Source of the DNA: Chara braunii
Lineage: Eukaryota > Streptophyta > Charophyceae > Charales > Characeae
Direction of reading: 5' to 3'
Assembly: GCA_003427395.1 (NCBI GenBank)
Contig: BFEA01000116.1
Location: 1,049,446-1,088,914, forward strand
DNA: 39,469 bases
Shown here: in pieces, positions 18,495 through 28,220 of the stretch
How the letters are laid out: each line of letters opens with the position of its first letter
Numbering within the stretch: the first letter of the stretch is position 1
Made by a program: the position numbers and the translations under genes
Notes under the pieces: model-generated
What the model was told of the DNA's origin: nothing
Database searches by the model: none
What the model saw: only the letters and a program-made list of their open reading frames with translations

Positions 18495-18530
18495 GTGTCA
18501 GACTGTTTCGTCGGACTTTCACCAACTCAG
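18495..18530 (-). ncRNA. Degenerate hammerhead-like core without the rest of its repeat
   Basis: Minus strand keeps CTGA, the stem II halves (GTTGG, CCGAC), GAAACAG and a GTC-like end, but lacks three bases of the conserved CTGATGA. The remainder of the repeat family (the GAGA-rich and CCCGG parts) is absent, so this is a relic. Confidence 0.4.
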
Positions 18531-19428
18531 TGTGCGTGTTTCAAAAAAACCCAAACTCTCTCTCGCATTCCATCCACAAATCATCACAAGATCCGGATGT
18601 CCAGACCCCCATCCAGACGGTCGGGATCCAGACCGGAATCCAGACTTCCAGTCGGAAGGTCTGGATCATATTGAAAATTGGCCAAAAAAAAATATATCGG
18701 GGGGTTGGCCAGGGCCCTTCCTCGCATTGGTGTCAACCCCAAAAAATTAGTACCGGGGTTTTTCAGGCCCGTTTTGTATTTTTTGGGGGTTCCGGACACC
18801 TGTGATATCTGGACGACTTGTTTTTTTTTCCAGTCGTTGCGTTTTCGAATTCGTTTCCTTTCGGCGCTGTAAGAGTTCGTTATTTTGGCGGCCTCGTTGG
18901 GGTGGGGGCAAGCAGGAGGGGCCAACTCCATTTTGAAAGTCGAGTCATCGTTGCCCGCCCTGGCTTCGACACGCTGTTGCACTTTTTCCAATCAGGCCAC
19001 TTCTGGCGACTGGAAAGACAACAGGCTGTCACGCAGGATTTTGCTTAATTTTTGCAATAAATTAATTAATTAATTAATGCAAATCCCTTCCTGTTGCGTG
19101 CGTCCAACTTCGAGCGAAACCCTTCAATGACGGTCCACACCGGTCCCCGGGCTTAGGAATCTTTGATTGTGATTCGGAACAGCAAATGCAATTATGCAAT
19201 TAATAAATTAAAAAATAAAATGCATTGCACATCATGACTATCAATTTAGGAATTTGAGAACTGAGACATGACCAGCAAAGAGCATATCGTCAAGCAATGC
19301 CAATGAAACAAGAACAGGACTGATTTGACTCAAATCAAAGACAAGATGAATGAGGGAAGGTGAGAACTCGTAATAATATCATAAAATACGGATGAAGAGA
19401 CATGGCCAGCACTCGTAAGAATCCTCAC
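18531..19428. other. Repeat-like non-coding stretch
   Basis: 18529-18590 resembles 21769-21835 (GTGTGCGTGTTT..., CACAAATCATCACAA). 18594-18665 is dense in TCCAGAC and ATCCGGA-type words, and TTCCGGACACCTG closes the block near 18805. (TTAA)n is at 19059-19078. No coding domain is seen. Confidence 0.5.
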
Positions 19429-20710
19429 TCATCCCTCTAAAGTCTCATCCTCAATCTCATTCTTGACTGTTCGTATCGAGCGCCCTGAGCCACGTCTAGG
19501 TACCTCCTGAGATTGTGGCCTCGTGATGTAGAGCCACCTTAAGCCCATGAGTTCCGAATAGGTCCATCCAAGGCCAAAGATTCGGAAATCAAACATGGCA
19601 TAGAACTCCTCCCACAGAGTAGAAAGATATGGTCTGGAGAAGATCCTTCGTCTGAGATGTTGAAACTTTGATGGTTCAGTCACTGCCTCGTAGTCAATCT
19701 CGGCTGGTGAGACGTATCTTTTGGCCAAATCAACCAAATCACTCCAGTAAGAGCCATCGATGAGGTAGAAAGGGACCAAAGACCTCAAGTATAGCTAGGA
19801 CCAAAGCTATGAATCAGCTTTGCACCCCCTTGAAGCACTCGTGCTCTCTCCTCAACATACCGAGCTGCCGTGACCCAAACTGAGTCAAAATGCTCATGAG
19901 TCTCCTTCCCCTTTTTCACATAGAACCTCAAATCCTGGATAGTTCCCTCTGCGAACTCAGGGAGGACCACGAAGATTGACAGGTTTCCTTGCCTGAATCC
20001 AGCAGCAGTGATATACTGGACAATGAAAAACATCGTTGGAGGCAATCCTATGGAGATTGTCCAGGACTGGTTGACTAGCACAGAAGAGAGTGATGTCACT
20101 CATGCATCAAGAGTAATATTGGAACCGAGTCAACTGATAAAAGCTAGGGTTGAAAATGATATGAGGGATGCAGACCGAGAATTCACTGACCGTGTGTACT
20201 TGATGGGAACATAAATTAATTGGTACTGATCTCAAAACTGACTGATAGATGTTGTGTGATAAGTAATTTGATTGCTGATCTCTTATGTGGTGGCATGGGG
20301 TAGTCCTTATTGAAACTGCCAAAGAGAATCAAACTGAGCTCGTGAGTTGTCCATTTGGACTGAAGCCAATGATGCAAGGGAACTGATTGATGTTTGATGA
20401 TGAAGATGTTGTTGAATAAACACAGACAAATACTTGCTGTGACCTGAACATGAATGGTCATAGAATCTTTGCTTACAGTTTAAAGAGGTGTTGCCTCTAT
20501 TTAGGCCCACTGAGCATTGACTACTTCTCCTGCCCTTTGCACGGTCTCCAAGGAAGAGATTGTGCTATGCAGCTCCCCATCTGATCCATGGATGTCGAAC
20601 GTATACTCTATGAACTCGTGACGGTTCTTTACTCTCCCAACTGCAAAGTCTCTCAACATTTTCTTGTAAGTTTCGATTTCATCGAATATTTTGCTTCCAC
20701 AACTTCCCAC
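19429..20710 (-). pseudogene. Unrecognised minus-strand gene, frame-broken
   Basis: Three protein-like blocks lie in order on the minus strand. 20710-20501 reads KIFDEIETYKKMLRDFAVGR and EFIEYTFDIHGSDGELHS. 20099-19785 reads FIVQYITAAGFRQGNLSIFV and HFDSVWVTAARYVEERARVL. 19788-19429 reads SLVPFYLIDGSYWSDLVDLA and LWEEFYAMFDFRIFGLGW, with an acidic tail ending EIEDETLEG. The last two overlap by a few bases in different frames (near 19787), which looks like a one-base frameshift, because both sides read as good protein. Between the first two blocks lie 400 bp that could be an intron. I recognise no domain, and the translations are my only evidence. It could be a lineage-specific gene or a fragment of a mobile-element protein. 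Confidence 0.45.
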
Positions 20711-20837
20711 TTTGTCTCAGTAAAGGGTACTGGGTATCACGAGGGTATTCTTGCTAGGCATGTTACTCTTCCCCTTATTCTGAAGTAACCTCTAGACTCA
20801 GTTAAACAGGGTGAGAGAGGGCACATGGGGGATGAAA

Positions 20838-21175
20838 TGCTGTCCGATTTTTTGGGTGGCGTTTGTTTGTTCCTGCCCAGCCCCCATATGGAATTATTTC
20901 GGATTTTTTTTTAGGTTTCACATTCCGACTCCATGGGGGGTGGCAAAATAATCGCCGGTTTTTTGGGGGCGTTTGTTTGTTGCTTCCCAGGCCCCGTGTG
21001 GAATTATTCAGGAATTTTTTGGAGGCTTCTGACTCCATGGGGATGGCAAAATGCTGTCCAATTTTTCGGGGTTGCTCGTTTGTTGCTGCCCGCCCCCCGT
21101 ATGGAATTATTTTGGAAGTTTGGACTTTCTGACCCCACAGGGGGTGTGGAAGTGCTGTCCGATTTTTTTTTCACA
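20838..21175. repeat. Tandem array of about 105-bp units, three and a part
   Basis: Units start near 20838, 20949, 21052 and 21153. Each has TGCTGTCCGATTTTTTGGG (or variant), GTTTGTTTGTTGC-TGCCCAG, CCCC-TATGGAATTATT and GACTCCATGGGG-TGGCAAA. Spacing is 111, 103 and 101 bp, and the fourth unit is cut short after its first part. No gene is seen. Confidence 0.88.
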
Positions 21176-21334
21176 TATCAACAAGTCAGCTTTGTTGTCA
21201 ATCAATCAATCCTATCGAGGACGGAGGGTGTTAGAGAGTGAATGGCTGTAGAGGTAGGGGGGGAGGACAAGGATGACTCGGAGTTTCAGACTCTGACTCT
21301 ACTGGTTTTTGAACCTCTTATGTGATGCAGCATC

Positions 21335-21733
21335 ATGACTAAGCATGCAGCACAAGCGGTGAAGAAGCACTTCCCAGATGTCAAAGTATCCGGGGTAGCT
21401 GATAAGGGAAAGAAGTGGAGATGCAAGTACTGCAACCAGAATAGAAGCGGGACTGCCTCCCGCCTGAGGGGTCATTTCCTGAAAGGTGCCTGCGATGTCG
21501 CACTTCTGAGAGGGACAATCGGCAAGGACAAATTGCTGCGGAGGGAGCAAGGAAGAGATGCCGCATTTTTTTTTCGGGTTTTTTTTCTGCACCTGTCCAA
21601 ACGTCCGGACCGTCCAGATTCTCCTATGTCCGGAGGTCCGGAAATGTCCGGTTTGAGGTCCGGAAATGTCCGAGTCCAGGTCCGGCATAGCCATGCCCCA
21701 AACCATAGATCAATTGAAAAAAGGTATAGATAG
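21335..21733 (+). pseudogene. BED zinc finger, hAT-transposase type, fragment
   Basis: BED fingers bind DNA and are common at the N terminus of hAT transposases and of genes domesticated from them. The frame begins MTKHAAQAVKKHFPDVKV, and the finger lies at about residues 26-54: KKWRCKYCNQ (Cys-x2-Cys), then LRGHFLKGACD (His-x5-Cys). Only about the first 75 residues look like protein. From about 21560 the frame enters T-runs and a GTCCGGA-rich repeat. No hAT dimerisation domain or catalytic core follows within the window, so it is a truncated copy or a first exon. Confidence 0.7.
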
Positions 21734-21904
21734 GCAATACAGTAGAAGATGAAAGGTTGGCCATGTTTGTGTGTGCGTGTGTTGTTTTAAAAGACCCCAG
21801 ATTCTCTTTCTCATTCCCTTCACAAATCATCACAAGCCATCAGTAATGAAAAAGTATAGATAGGCAAGATAATAGAAAATGCAAGGTTGGCCACATTTGT
21901 GTGG
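21598..21904. repeat. GTCCGGA cluster followed by a 130-bp-spaced direct repeat
   Basis: 21598-21690 holds seven GTCCGG or TCCGGA words, mostly in GGTCCGGAAATGTCCG context. Then AAAGTATAGATAGGCAA...GGTTGGCCA-TTTGTGTG occurs at 21717-21772 and again at 21847-21904. Sequence between them is shared with 18529-18590. This probably forms the non-coding part of an unidentified element. Confidence 0.65.
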
Positions 21905-21960
21905 TTCAGTGCCAAGTGCCCACACACCCATCTGCCGCCAAAGCGGCACACTTGCACATA

Positions 21961-22155
21961 TTTTGTTGTCCTCTTCTCCCCCTCTGCCTACGGTTTACTG
22001 GCAGCTCTATTTGACTATATATATACTGTTTGACTATATATCGTCACAAACAGAACTGCCCGGTAAACCGTAGGCAGAGAGAGAGAAGAGGACAACAAAC
22101 GAGGGGCTGTGACAAACTGTTTCGTCGGAGTTTCACCGACTCATCAGGAGGCTGA
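21961..22155. repeat. Inverted pair of the TA-embedded repeat family
   Basis: A short inverted copy (about 21961-22022, TTTGTTGTCCTCTTCTCC to CTATTTGACTATATA) faces a longer copy (about 22028-22155, TATATCGTCACAAACAG to ATCAGGAGGCTGATATA) across a TA-rich spacer. As at 26-275, two copies sit in inverted orientation, which seems a habit of this family. Confidence 0.82.
22111..22147 (-). ncRNA. Hammerhead-ribozyme-like core, complete core
   Basis: Minus strand: CTGATGA, stem II GTCGG/CCGAC with five Watson-Crick pairs and loop TGAAACT, GAAA, stem III ACA/TGT with a three-base loop, then GTC. Against the copy at 11332-11368, one stem II base differs (C against T) and pairing is kept. No stem I pairs next to the core, so cleavage activity is uncertain. 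Similar minimal cores with very short stem III are known from Penelope-like elements and related retroelements; homology to those is inference. Confidence 0.6.
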
Positions 22156-22192
22156 TATACATATTACATATATATTTCAAACCATAAGGGGA

Positions 22193-22580
22193 TGGAGGCA
22201 GAAGGCAACTTAACTAAGAAGGAAGACTACTACAGCAAGAAGGCACCGACCCGACCCCCTCAAAGGTCCGAATAACCTTGGAGAGCCTTCCGCATGGGCC
22301 CACAAAACCAAAAACTCTTCTAGCAAAACAAAATCATTGGCATTCCCGACATTCATCTCAAACTACACACTCGCGTCACTGCCAGAGAGGAGGAAGAAGA
22401 TAAGAGACAACTTACCTAAGACAGAAGACTCCTCCAGCAAGAACCACTGCCCCCCACTGCTAAGGGTCAGAAAAACTGGGAAAGGCTTCCACACCAGCCC
22501 ACAAGACATACATTCCCCCCAAGAGAACTCGTGGGCACCCGTAAACATCCAAACAGCCCATGCTCTAAAGCAGGGCAAAG
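22193..22580. repeat. Diverged tandem duplication, about 195 bp
   Basis: From GGAGGCAGAAGGCAACTTA (22193) and GGAGGAAGAAGATAAGAGAC (22388), both halves continue with CTAAGA-GAAGACT-CT-CAGCAAGAA, AGGGTC-GA-TAAC-TGG-A-GGCTTCC and GCCCACAA. No gene is recognised. Confidence 0.7.
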
Positions 22581-22594
22581 AATTAGGCCGTGTA

Positions 22595-22596
<2 letters not shown>

Positions 22597-22651
<55 letters not shown>
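22597..22651. repeat. (GT)n microsatellite
   Basis: About 27 GT units ending in TCTGTGTCTGTGTGT. Confidence 0.98.
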
Positions 22652-22652
<1 letters not shown>

Positions 22653-22762
22653 TGTGTCTGTGTGTTGCCCATTATGAAGCACACACGTTCATTCGCATGT
22701 GCAATGGATTTGTCACCTGAATCTGGACATGCTCGCAGAGAGGTGCAGAGACAATTTTCTGC

Positions 22763-22764
<2 letters not shown>

Positions 22765-22852
<88 letters not shown>

Positions 22853-22853
22853 N

Positions 22854-22890
<37 letters not shown>
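22765..22890. repeat. (CT)n-(CA)n compound microsatellite with one N
   Basis: (CT)n to about 22815, then (CA)n to 22890, with N at 22853. Directly before it GAGGTGCAGAG...TTTTCTGCACCTCTC forms a short inverted repeat. The N probably marks a join of uncertain length. Confidence 0.97.
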
Positions 22891-22894
<4 letters not shown>

Positions 22895-22899
22895 GCACC

Positions 22900-23445
22900 T
22901 GAAGTTTCCCAATCATCTGCAAATAACGGCTGTTTTAAGGCATTTGTATCTTGCCACCACCTATGTCAACCTCCTCCAGCCATTTCTAACATTTGAGAGT
23001 GGTGAAACAAGGCCCATACCAGGTAAAAACAGCATGAACCAGACCAGTGAATTTTGTAATCTCATCCAAAAACCATTCCATCCCCCCCAAAAAAAAGGCC
23101 ACAAGGGTCCTTGTTCGATCCTGCACATCCATCCGTCCCAGAGAAGTCCCCGCCTTGAGATGATCCTGCAGGCCCATGCGTGCCAGGCTGCAAGATGTTT
23201 GATGATGTGGCAGGTGGACAACGGGGAAAGAGGGCGGGAGAAAAGGAGAGAGGGAGAAAGCGTAGGCAGAGAGTTTTCGGAAGGAATCGTGAGAAATTGG
23301 TCAGGTACCCGAGAAGTCGATGCTGATAAGATGATTCTGCAGGCACATGGTTGCCTAAGCCAATGATCTTGGATCCTGCCAGCCAGTGGGGAGGGGAGAA
23401 GAGGACAAGAAAGGAAAAGACAGGAAAAAAGCGTTGGGAGAGAGG
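22900..23445. other. No gene seen
   Basis: Non-coding. GATGATCCTGCAGGCCCATG (near 23158) and GATGATTCTGCAGGCACATG (near 23330) form a diverged repeat about 172 bp apart. Confidence 0.45.
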
Positions 23446-23447
23446 TT

Positions 23448-23690
23448 CAGACGGAACCATGAACAATCAATTGGCTTGGGGAATTGGCCAAGAAGACAAA
23501 GAAAAAGAGGGACTAAGAGAGATTCAGACGGAATCATGAACAATCAATTGGCTTGGGGACTTGGCCAAGAAGACGAAGAAAATGAGGGACAAAGAGAGAT
23601 GCAGACGGAAGCATGAACAATCAATTGGCTTAGGGCCTTGGGCAAGAAGACAAATAAAAAGAGGGACAAAGAGAGACAAACCGTACCTTC
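23448..23690. repeat. 77-bp tandem array, three units
   Basis: Units begin at 23448, 23525 and 23602 (CAGACGGAA-CATGAACAATC, AATTGGCTTGGGG, TTGGCCAAGAAGAC, AGAGGGAC-AAGAGAGA). The period is not a multiple of three, and each unit is open in several frames, so I do not read it as coding. A degenerate fourth unit precedes it. Confidence 0.9.
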
Positions 23691-23936
23691 TCCAACGGAC
23701 TGAAGGCTCTGATCTTCCTTTCGTAGACAAAAAACACACGCTGTCTGAAAGAGTCTGTCAGATTGAGAATCGTAACAGCAAAAAAAAAAAGCCAGACAAG
23801 AGACACATATCAAGCATGTGAATGAGTTTAATTACTTTGATCGCTTCTCAAGGATGGAGAGTTTCACCCCCAAAACAACTGAGGAATGCAGCATGGATAA
23901 AACGTACATATGGTGAGGACCAGCCTTCTCATCGAC

Positions 23937-23986
23937 CCCCCCCCACCCCCCCNNNNNNNNNNNNNNNNNCCCCCCCCCCCCCCCCC
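23937..23986. other. C-homopolymer tract with assembly gap (23953-23969)
   Basis: Runs of C on both sides of 17 Ns. The tract length is unknown. Poly-C/poly-G of this length is a sequencing obstacle and possibly triplex or quadruplex-forming. Confidence 0.95.
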
Positions 23987-24229
23987 CGCCCTGCCAGATA
24001 ACTGACAGCAGTGACAACAAAACTTATAAGTGGGGGTGTCCATCCCCCCCCGCCCTCCTCCTGCTGTCATCATGAGGCATTCACCATGTCTTTTTCTTTT
24101 TTTTAGGTTGTGCAGGCTGAGGTACAGGCAGGTCGGGGGCCTGTGTTCTACAGGTTCCTGTGTCACAAGACAGGCAGCGGGATCGAGTCAGAGCCTGCAA
24201 ATGGCTGGCCGTAGTCGCGGCCAGTTGCC

Positions 24230-24965
24230 CCCGGCTGGAATCGACAGCTGCAGGCAGGTCTGGCTACACCATGTCCCACCTGGCCAGGTGTGGCCAGGTG
24301 ATGTGAGAATGGGCCTGAGCCGGGTTGGGGGCAACTGTGGAAAAAAAAAAAGGGCCAGTTGTGGGTGGTCTTGTAAACAAAAAAGAAAATGGCCAGGTGT
24401 GGGCGGGTCTAGACTTGGCACGGGTCACCTGCCAAAAAGATATGCATTTATGCATATTGGGGTCTAAACCCATGCATATCTGTCTATAGGGGTGCCGGCC
24501 CCTATTTTGCATGATTTTTTTTTTTTTTTAACAGACCACCGGGATATGCTTTGAAATTTTTATCATGACTTCTTTTTCTTCCACTCACATGTGGCATCTG
24601 CAGTTGTCTCGAGACTTGTCATTCATGCACCAAGTTGTTCTTGAGTTCCAATGGTTGATTAAGGGTTCTACATTGTCGCGTCCACCAATTGTCTAGGTGG
24701 GAATGGTCAGGCTGAGTATGGGTGGGTAGGGTGTTGAAAACTCGGAAAAGCAATGGCGGGTACAGGCGGGTTAGTGCAGTGAAAAAGATGCCAGCTATGG
24801 CCAGGTGCGGGTGGGATTGTGCTTAAGGGCCTGGGTGGGGGCAGGTGGTCAAAAGTATGTCTGGGTCTGGGCAGGTCCGGCTGCAATTCTTCTTCAAGGT
24901 CTGGGCTCGGGCAGGCCCGGGTTTGCACGCTCAAATTGGGCCCGGCTGGCCCAGGTTGTGAGGAT
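24230..24965. repeat. Degenerate G-rich GGCCAGGTGTGGG / GGGCAGGTC repeats
   Basis: Many loosely spaced words of the form GGCCAGGTGTGG, TGGGCGGGTC, GGGCAGGTCCGG and GGCCCGGGTTTG, in two clusters (24230-24430 and 24690-24965). They are separated by a TATGCATTTATGCATATTGG hairpin-like stretch and poly-T. There is no coding domain. Two CAGGT-rich clusters of the same character suggest an old duplicated repeat. Confidence 0.5.
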
Positions 24966-26035
24966 TTTTTAACCGCAGTTATGGCTGGCTGCAGCTGCCA
25001 AATATTACGGATGTTCAATATGGGTCAAGTGTGACTGTAGGAGAAGTAGGAGTTTGCTAGCTCTGGATCGAGTCCTGGTTGGCTCAGTCAAGTGCGTTGG
25101 CACTCACTAAAGATTCCTGCACTAGGAATCCGCGATATTGGACTCCAGCACATTCACATCCGCGGCCAGGATACCCCACGAGGGGACGGTCGCAAGGCTG
25201 TGTAGATGTTGTACGGGGGGTCTCGGCCGCAAAGCGTCCTGCTGGCTATGCTTACGACACACACAGCTGGGAGAGGGCGGTCGCTGAGCGACTGGGTACC
25301 ATTGGGAGTCTCCCGGCTTGGAATGCCTCCGATCTGCCTGAGGTGTGTCCTGGGAGTGTGATTAAAGCATTCACCATGTCTTAGAGGGCTTTCTCTACCA
25401 AAGTTTGAAAACTGCGGAGCGATCAGGAAAATCCTGCTAGACGCTATCCTGTTGTTCAGGCAGGAAGGAAAAAAGGAAATCAAAGTAGAGAATGTTGAAA
25501 GAAAAGCCTCCCAAAGAACAGCCAAAATCCTTCTGGTAGCTATCATCTTGTTCAGGGTGCAAAAAGGAAAAAGAGCTGGAACGAAAAACCTCCTGGAGAA
25601 GTCTGACACAGAGTTGGTCTGCTCTGACACAGACTTTATCTACTCTCACACAGACTCTGAGCACTTACCACGGCACCAAAGATTGGTGGGAAGTCTGCAC
25701 CTGATATCAAAAACAAGAAACAATAAAACGATTGGTGCAAATCTCTTTGACTCCAGAACTCTGGGTTCAAGACCAAGTTGCAAGGATTCTTTGTTTCTGA
25801 CCGTCAATCTGCGTGATCTACGGTCAAAAATGCAGAATCCAGGCATTAACATGCTAATATGATGCCATCATCATGATACTTCAGTAAGTGAAATGGAGTT
25901 GGAATGATTCATGGGAACACAACACACTAACATGATCCTGTCCTAGGTGAACTGGTGTTGGAATGATCAACAGGAGCATCAAGATACTGTCCAAAGTGAA
26001 ATGGTGTTGGAATGATTGGTGGGATTAGGAGAGCA
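24966..26035. other. No gene recognised; small internal duplications
   Basis: AATCCTGCTAGACGCTATCC (25431) and AATCCTTCTGGTAGCTATCA (25528) head two diverged tandem units. TCTGACACAGAC-type words occur three times at 25600-25655, and AGTGAAATGG-GTTGGAATGAT three times at 25886-26015. 25079-25140 has a tRNA-box-A-like TTGGCTCAGTCAAGTG but no convincing box B. Confidence 0.4.
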
Positions 26036-26115
26036 CACTGGAGAGTCCCCCGATAGGACTAGCACATGGAGAGTCCCCCGATAGGACTAGCACACTGGAG
26101 AGTCCCCCGATAGCT
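26035..26115. repeat. 28/29-bp tandem array, three units
   Basis: GAGAGTCCCCCGATAGGACT plus AGCACACTG occurs at 26041, 26069 and 26098. The last unit breaks off at GATAGCTCGG. It lies just upstream of the isolated LTR starting at 26169. Confidence 0.9.
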
Positions 26116-26168
26116 CGGCCTAAGTGAAGCCGTGACGTTGAGGTACAGAGTATATCATTCGGCCAGAA

Positions 26169-26785
26169 TGAGTGGAGCGGTACCTTACCCGGCAGTCATG
26201 CTGCTGCCCTGCGCAGAGGGGGAAGTTTGGCGGAGTGCCAGACGAGCAGTGGAGCATGAGGGCGAAGGAGAAGACCTCCTTGGCTATGGAGGAGTATTGG
26301 TTGGACGCAGTCCTGGCTATGGTGGCATTGGGCGAAGCGCCCCCATTATGCCAGCAGGAGAAGGCCGGTAGAAGGGAGTAGGAGGTGAGGACGAGGGAGC
26401 GTGCGATAAGCCAACAGATAGAGACCCACCTTGGCTATGGTTGACCTTCATCTTCACTTCCTTGGTTGCAAGAAGGCCCTAGCATAGTAGTGCTTGCGTT
26501 GTCCTTTGAACATGCGTTGAGCATGGATGTTCCACAATAGCCCTGGGTGTAGTCCTTCATTTGTTGCTGCATTTCATTAATTATTAAGAGGAGCAACAAG
26601 GAAGAAAAAGAGGGATGAGGAGGAAGAACGAGAAGACATTGGTGGTACTTGTGTAATTCTTCTTCTTCTTTGAGTGTTTCCTTTCTATACTCTTTCTCTC
26701 TCTCCATCTCTTCTTTTGAACTTCAGCAAGTCTTGCATGTCTCAGAATTTGAGTTTTCCACTATGGATGGGGTAGGATCATAACA
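26169..26785. mobile_element. Third isolated LTR-like element, 617 bp
   Basis: Starts TGAGTGGAGCGG and ends GGATCATAACA. It is flanked by CCAGAA at 26163-26168 and 26786-26791, directly adjacent on both sides. Its second half follows the order seen in 13641-15026 (TTGGCTATGG, CATCTTCA-TTCCTTG, TTGTCCTTTG, a CTTCTTCTT stretch, terminal ATAACA) but it is less than half as long. I read it as a shorter, diverged relative. Left-end placement depends on the duplication and is less sure. Confidence 0.6.
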
Positions 26786-26824
26786 CCAGAATAGAAATAG
26801 TGTGCACTCATCCTCCTCCTGCCA

Positions 26825-26868
26825 TCCCGAATCTTTACACGAATACAAATTCTATTTGTAAAGCGGGA
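26825..26868. repeat. Imperfect hairpin
   Basis: TCCCG, CTTTAC and GAAT on the left arm pair with ATTC, GTAAAG and CGGGA on the right around an ACAA-type loop. The total span is 44 bases. Function is unknown. Confidence 0.6.
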
Positions 26869-26879
26869 CGGGGGAAAAA

Positions 26880-28220
26880 GGGAAGGAAAAATTAGGCGCC
26901 TGTAATACCCTACTTCACCCCACTGCTCTTCCTCCTCCCTGCCTTTCCACCCTCCTGTTCATGATCTCCAGCCCCTTACTTTCTGACAAACTTGGAGGGA
27001 AATAAACATCAACAGGAGCCAAAAAATGTCATTTCTCCTCCTCCTCCTCGTTCCATCCCCCTTTCCCCCTTCTTATTCCTGATCTTGTCAGATTTCATCC
27101 TCTGTTTCCCGAGGGGGAAAGTTGTTACACTTTCCCACTGCTCCTTTTCCCTTCCTCCTTTGTCCATCTCACCCTCATCTTCCATCCTCCTATTCATCAT
27201 CTTTATTCCCATCTTCCGCTCTGCCATTTTGTGACCTTGTTGCCATGATCGCTTTGTAAGGAGAACCTGTCCTCCTCTTCCTGAGCACAGACAATCTATT
27301 TCACGAGGAGGAAAACAAAAGAAGCCGCCACTCCTCCCCACTTCTTCTCCTCCCTCGTGTCCCACCCTTGCTTCAGCCCTCATCTTCTGCCCTGCCAATT
27401 TTATATGTCTTCTTCTAGTAAAAGTGATTTCATGTGTATCAGCATTTCGTTCAGTCCCAGTTCCCAATACTCCAAAGTCCTGTGCACAAAAGTACAGTCT
27501 GGCAGGTAGAATTGCCACGTCTAGGCTGTAGGTCCTGTAGACCCGGTAAGCCCAATTCAACCATCAGTCGAGTCTGGTCAGCAGCTCAGTCCTAGGAAAG
27601 TCAGCGAACTCTCCGGATATGTCAAAGGCCGACCACGACTGACAAGCGAGAGCGCTGGTGCCATGCCCCTTGCCACAAGTCCCCAGTTCAATTTGTACCT
27701 TTCGGGCCGAGCGCAGCTGGGTTGGGTGCACTGGCAAAGCTGTCATGCAGGGTTCTTAGGGTTACAAAAATGACAAGTGGTGAAAAGGAAAAGGCTATGT
27801 TTGCGTGTCTGGCTGACTCTGGCGTGACCTGTGCTACTCTCAGCAAGGGTGTCCTGTCAAATACAAGATCATATCCTCTTCCGCCAGTGGCAACCGGGTT
27901 AGAGTGAGGCATGCAGTTTTATCACCTGCACCTGACGCCGATTCAACGCCAGATCCAAGGCCTGCAGAGTGTCTGCGAGGACTCCTTGGGCAGCCTTGGA
28001 TGTGGCCTATGCTTTATAAAAGAAAAACTGCAGTCTTACTGTTTCTTTTTGTCAATTCAACCCACTAAAACATGCATGACCAAAAACTTGAAAGCCAGGC
28101 AATGCAAAACTCTGCCCAGTAGCACAAAAAAGACACATAAGGTGAAAGATTTGGAGGGCTGCAATCACTGAGCACTTGTAAAAATGTACAACAGAGCATA
28201 GCTACACATGATGCCCATCC
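26880..28220. other. Pyrimidine-rich stretch, then no gene recognised
   Basis: 26900-27400 is C/T-rich on the plus strand with CTCCTCCT and CATCTTCC words. It gives long purine-coded minus-strand frames (KKGERGMERGGG type) that I consider artefacts. 27400-28220 is ordinary composition with overlapping short frames in both directions near 27690-27910 and no domain I recognise. Confidence 0.45.

Noticed and set aside
23105-23125. tRNA box-B-like TGTTCGATCCT
   Set aside because: No box A at the right distance upstream and no cloverleaf.
22590-23366. A 258-codon plus-strand frame
   Set aside because: Made of (GT)n, (CT)n and (CA)n microsatellites and an N; not a gene.
25740-25775. tRNA or SINE box-B-like GGGTTCAAGACC
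   Set aside because: No convincing box A and no flanking duplication seen.
27009-27560. Minus-strand 183-codon frame rich in Gly, Glu, Arg and Lys
   Set aside because: Lies opposite a C/T-rich stretch; no recognised domain and periodic composition.
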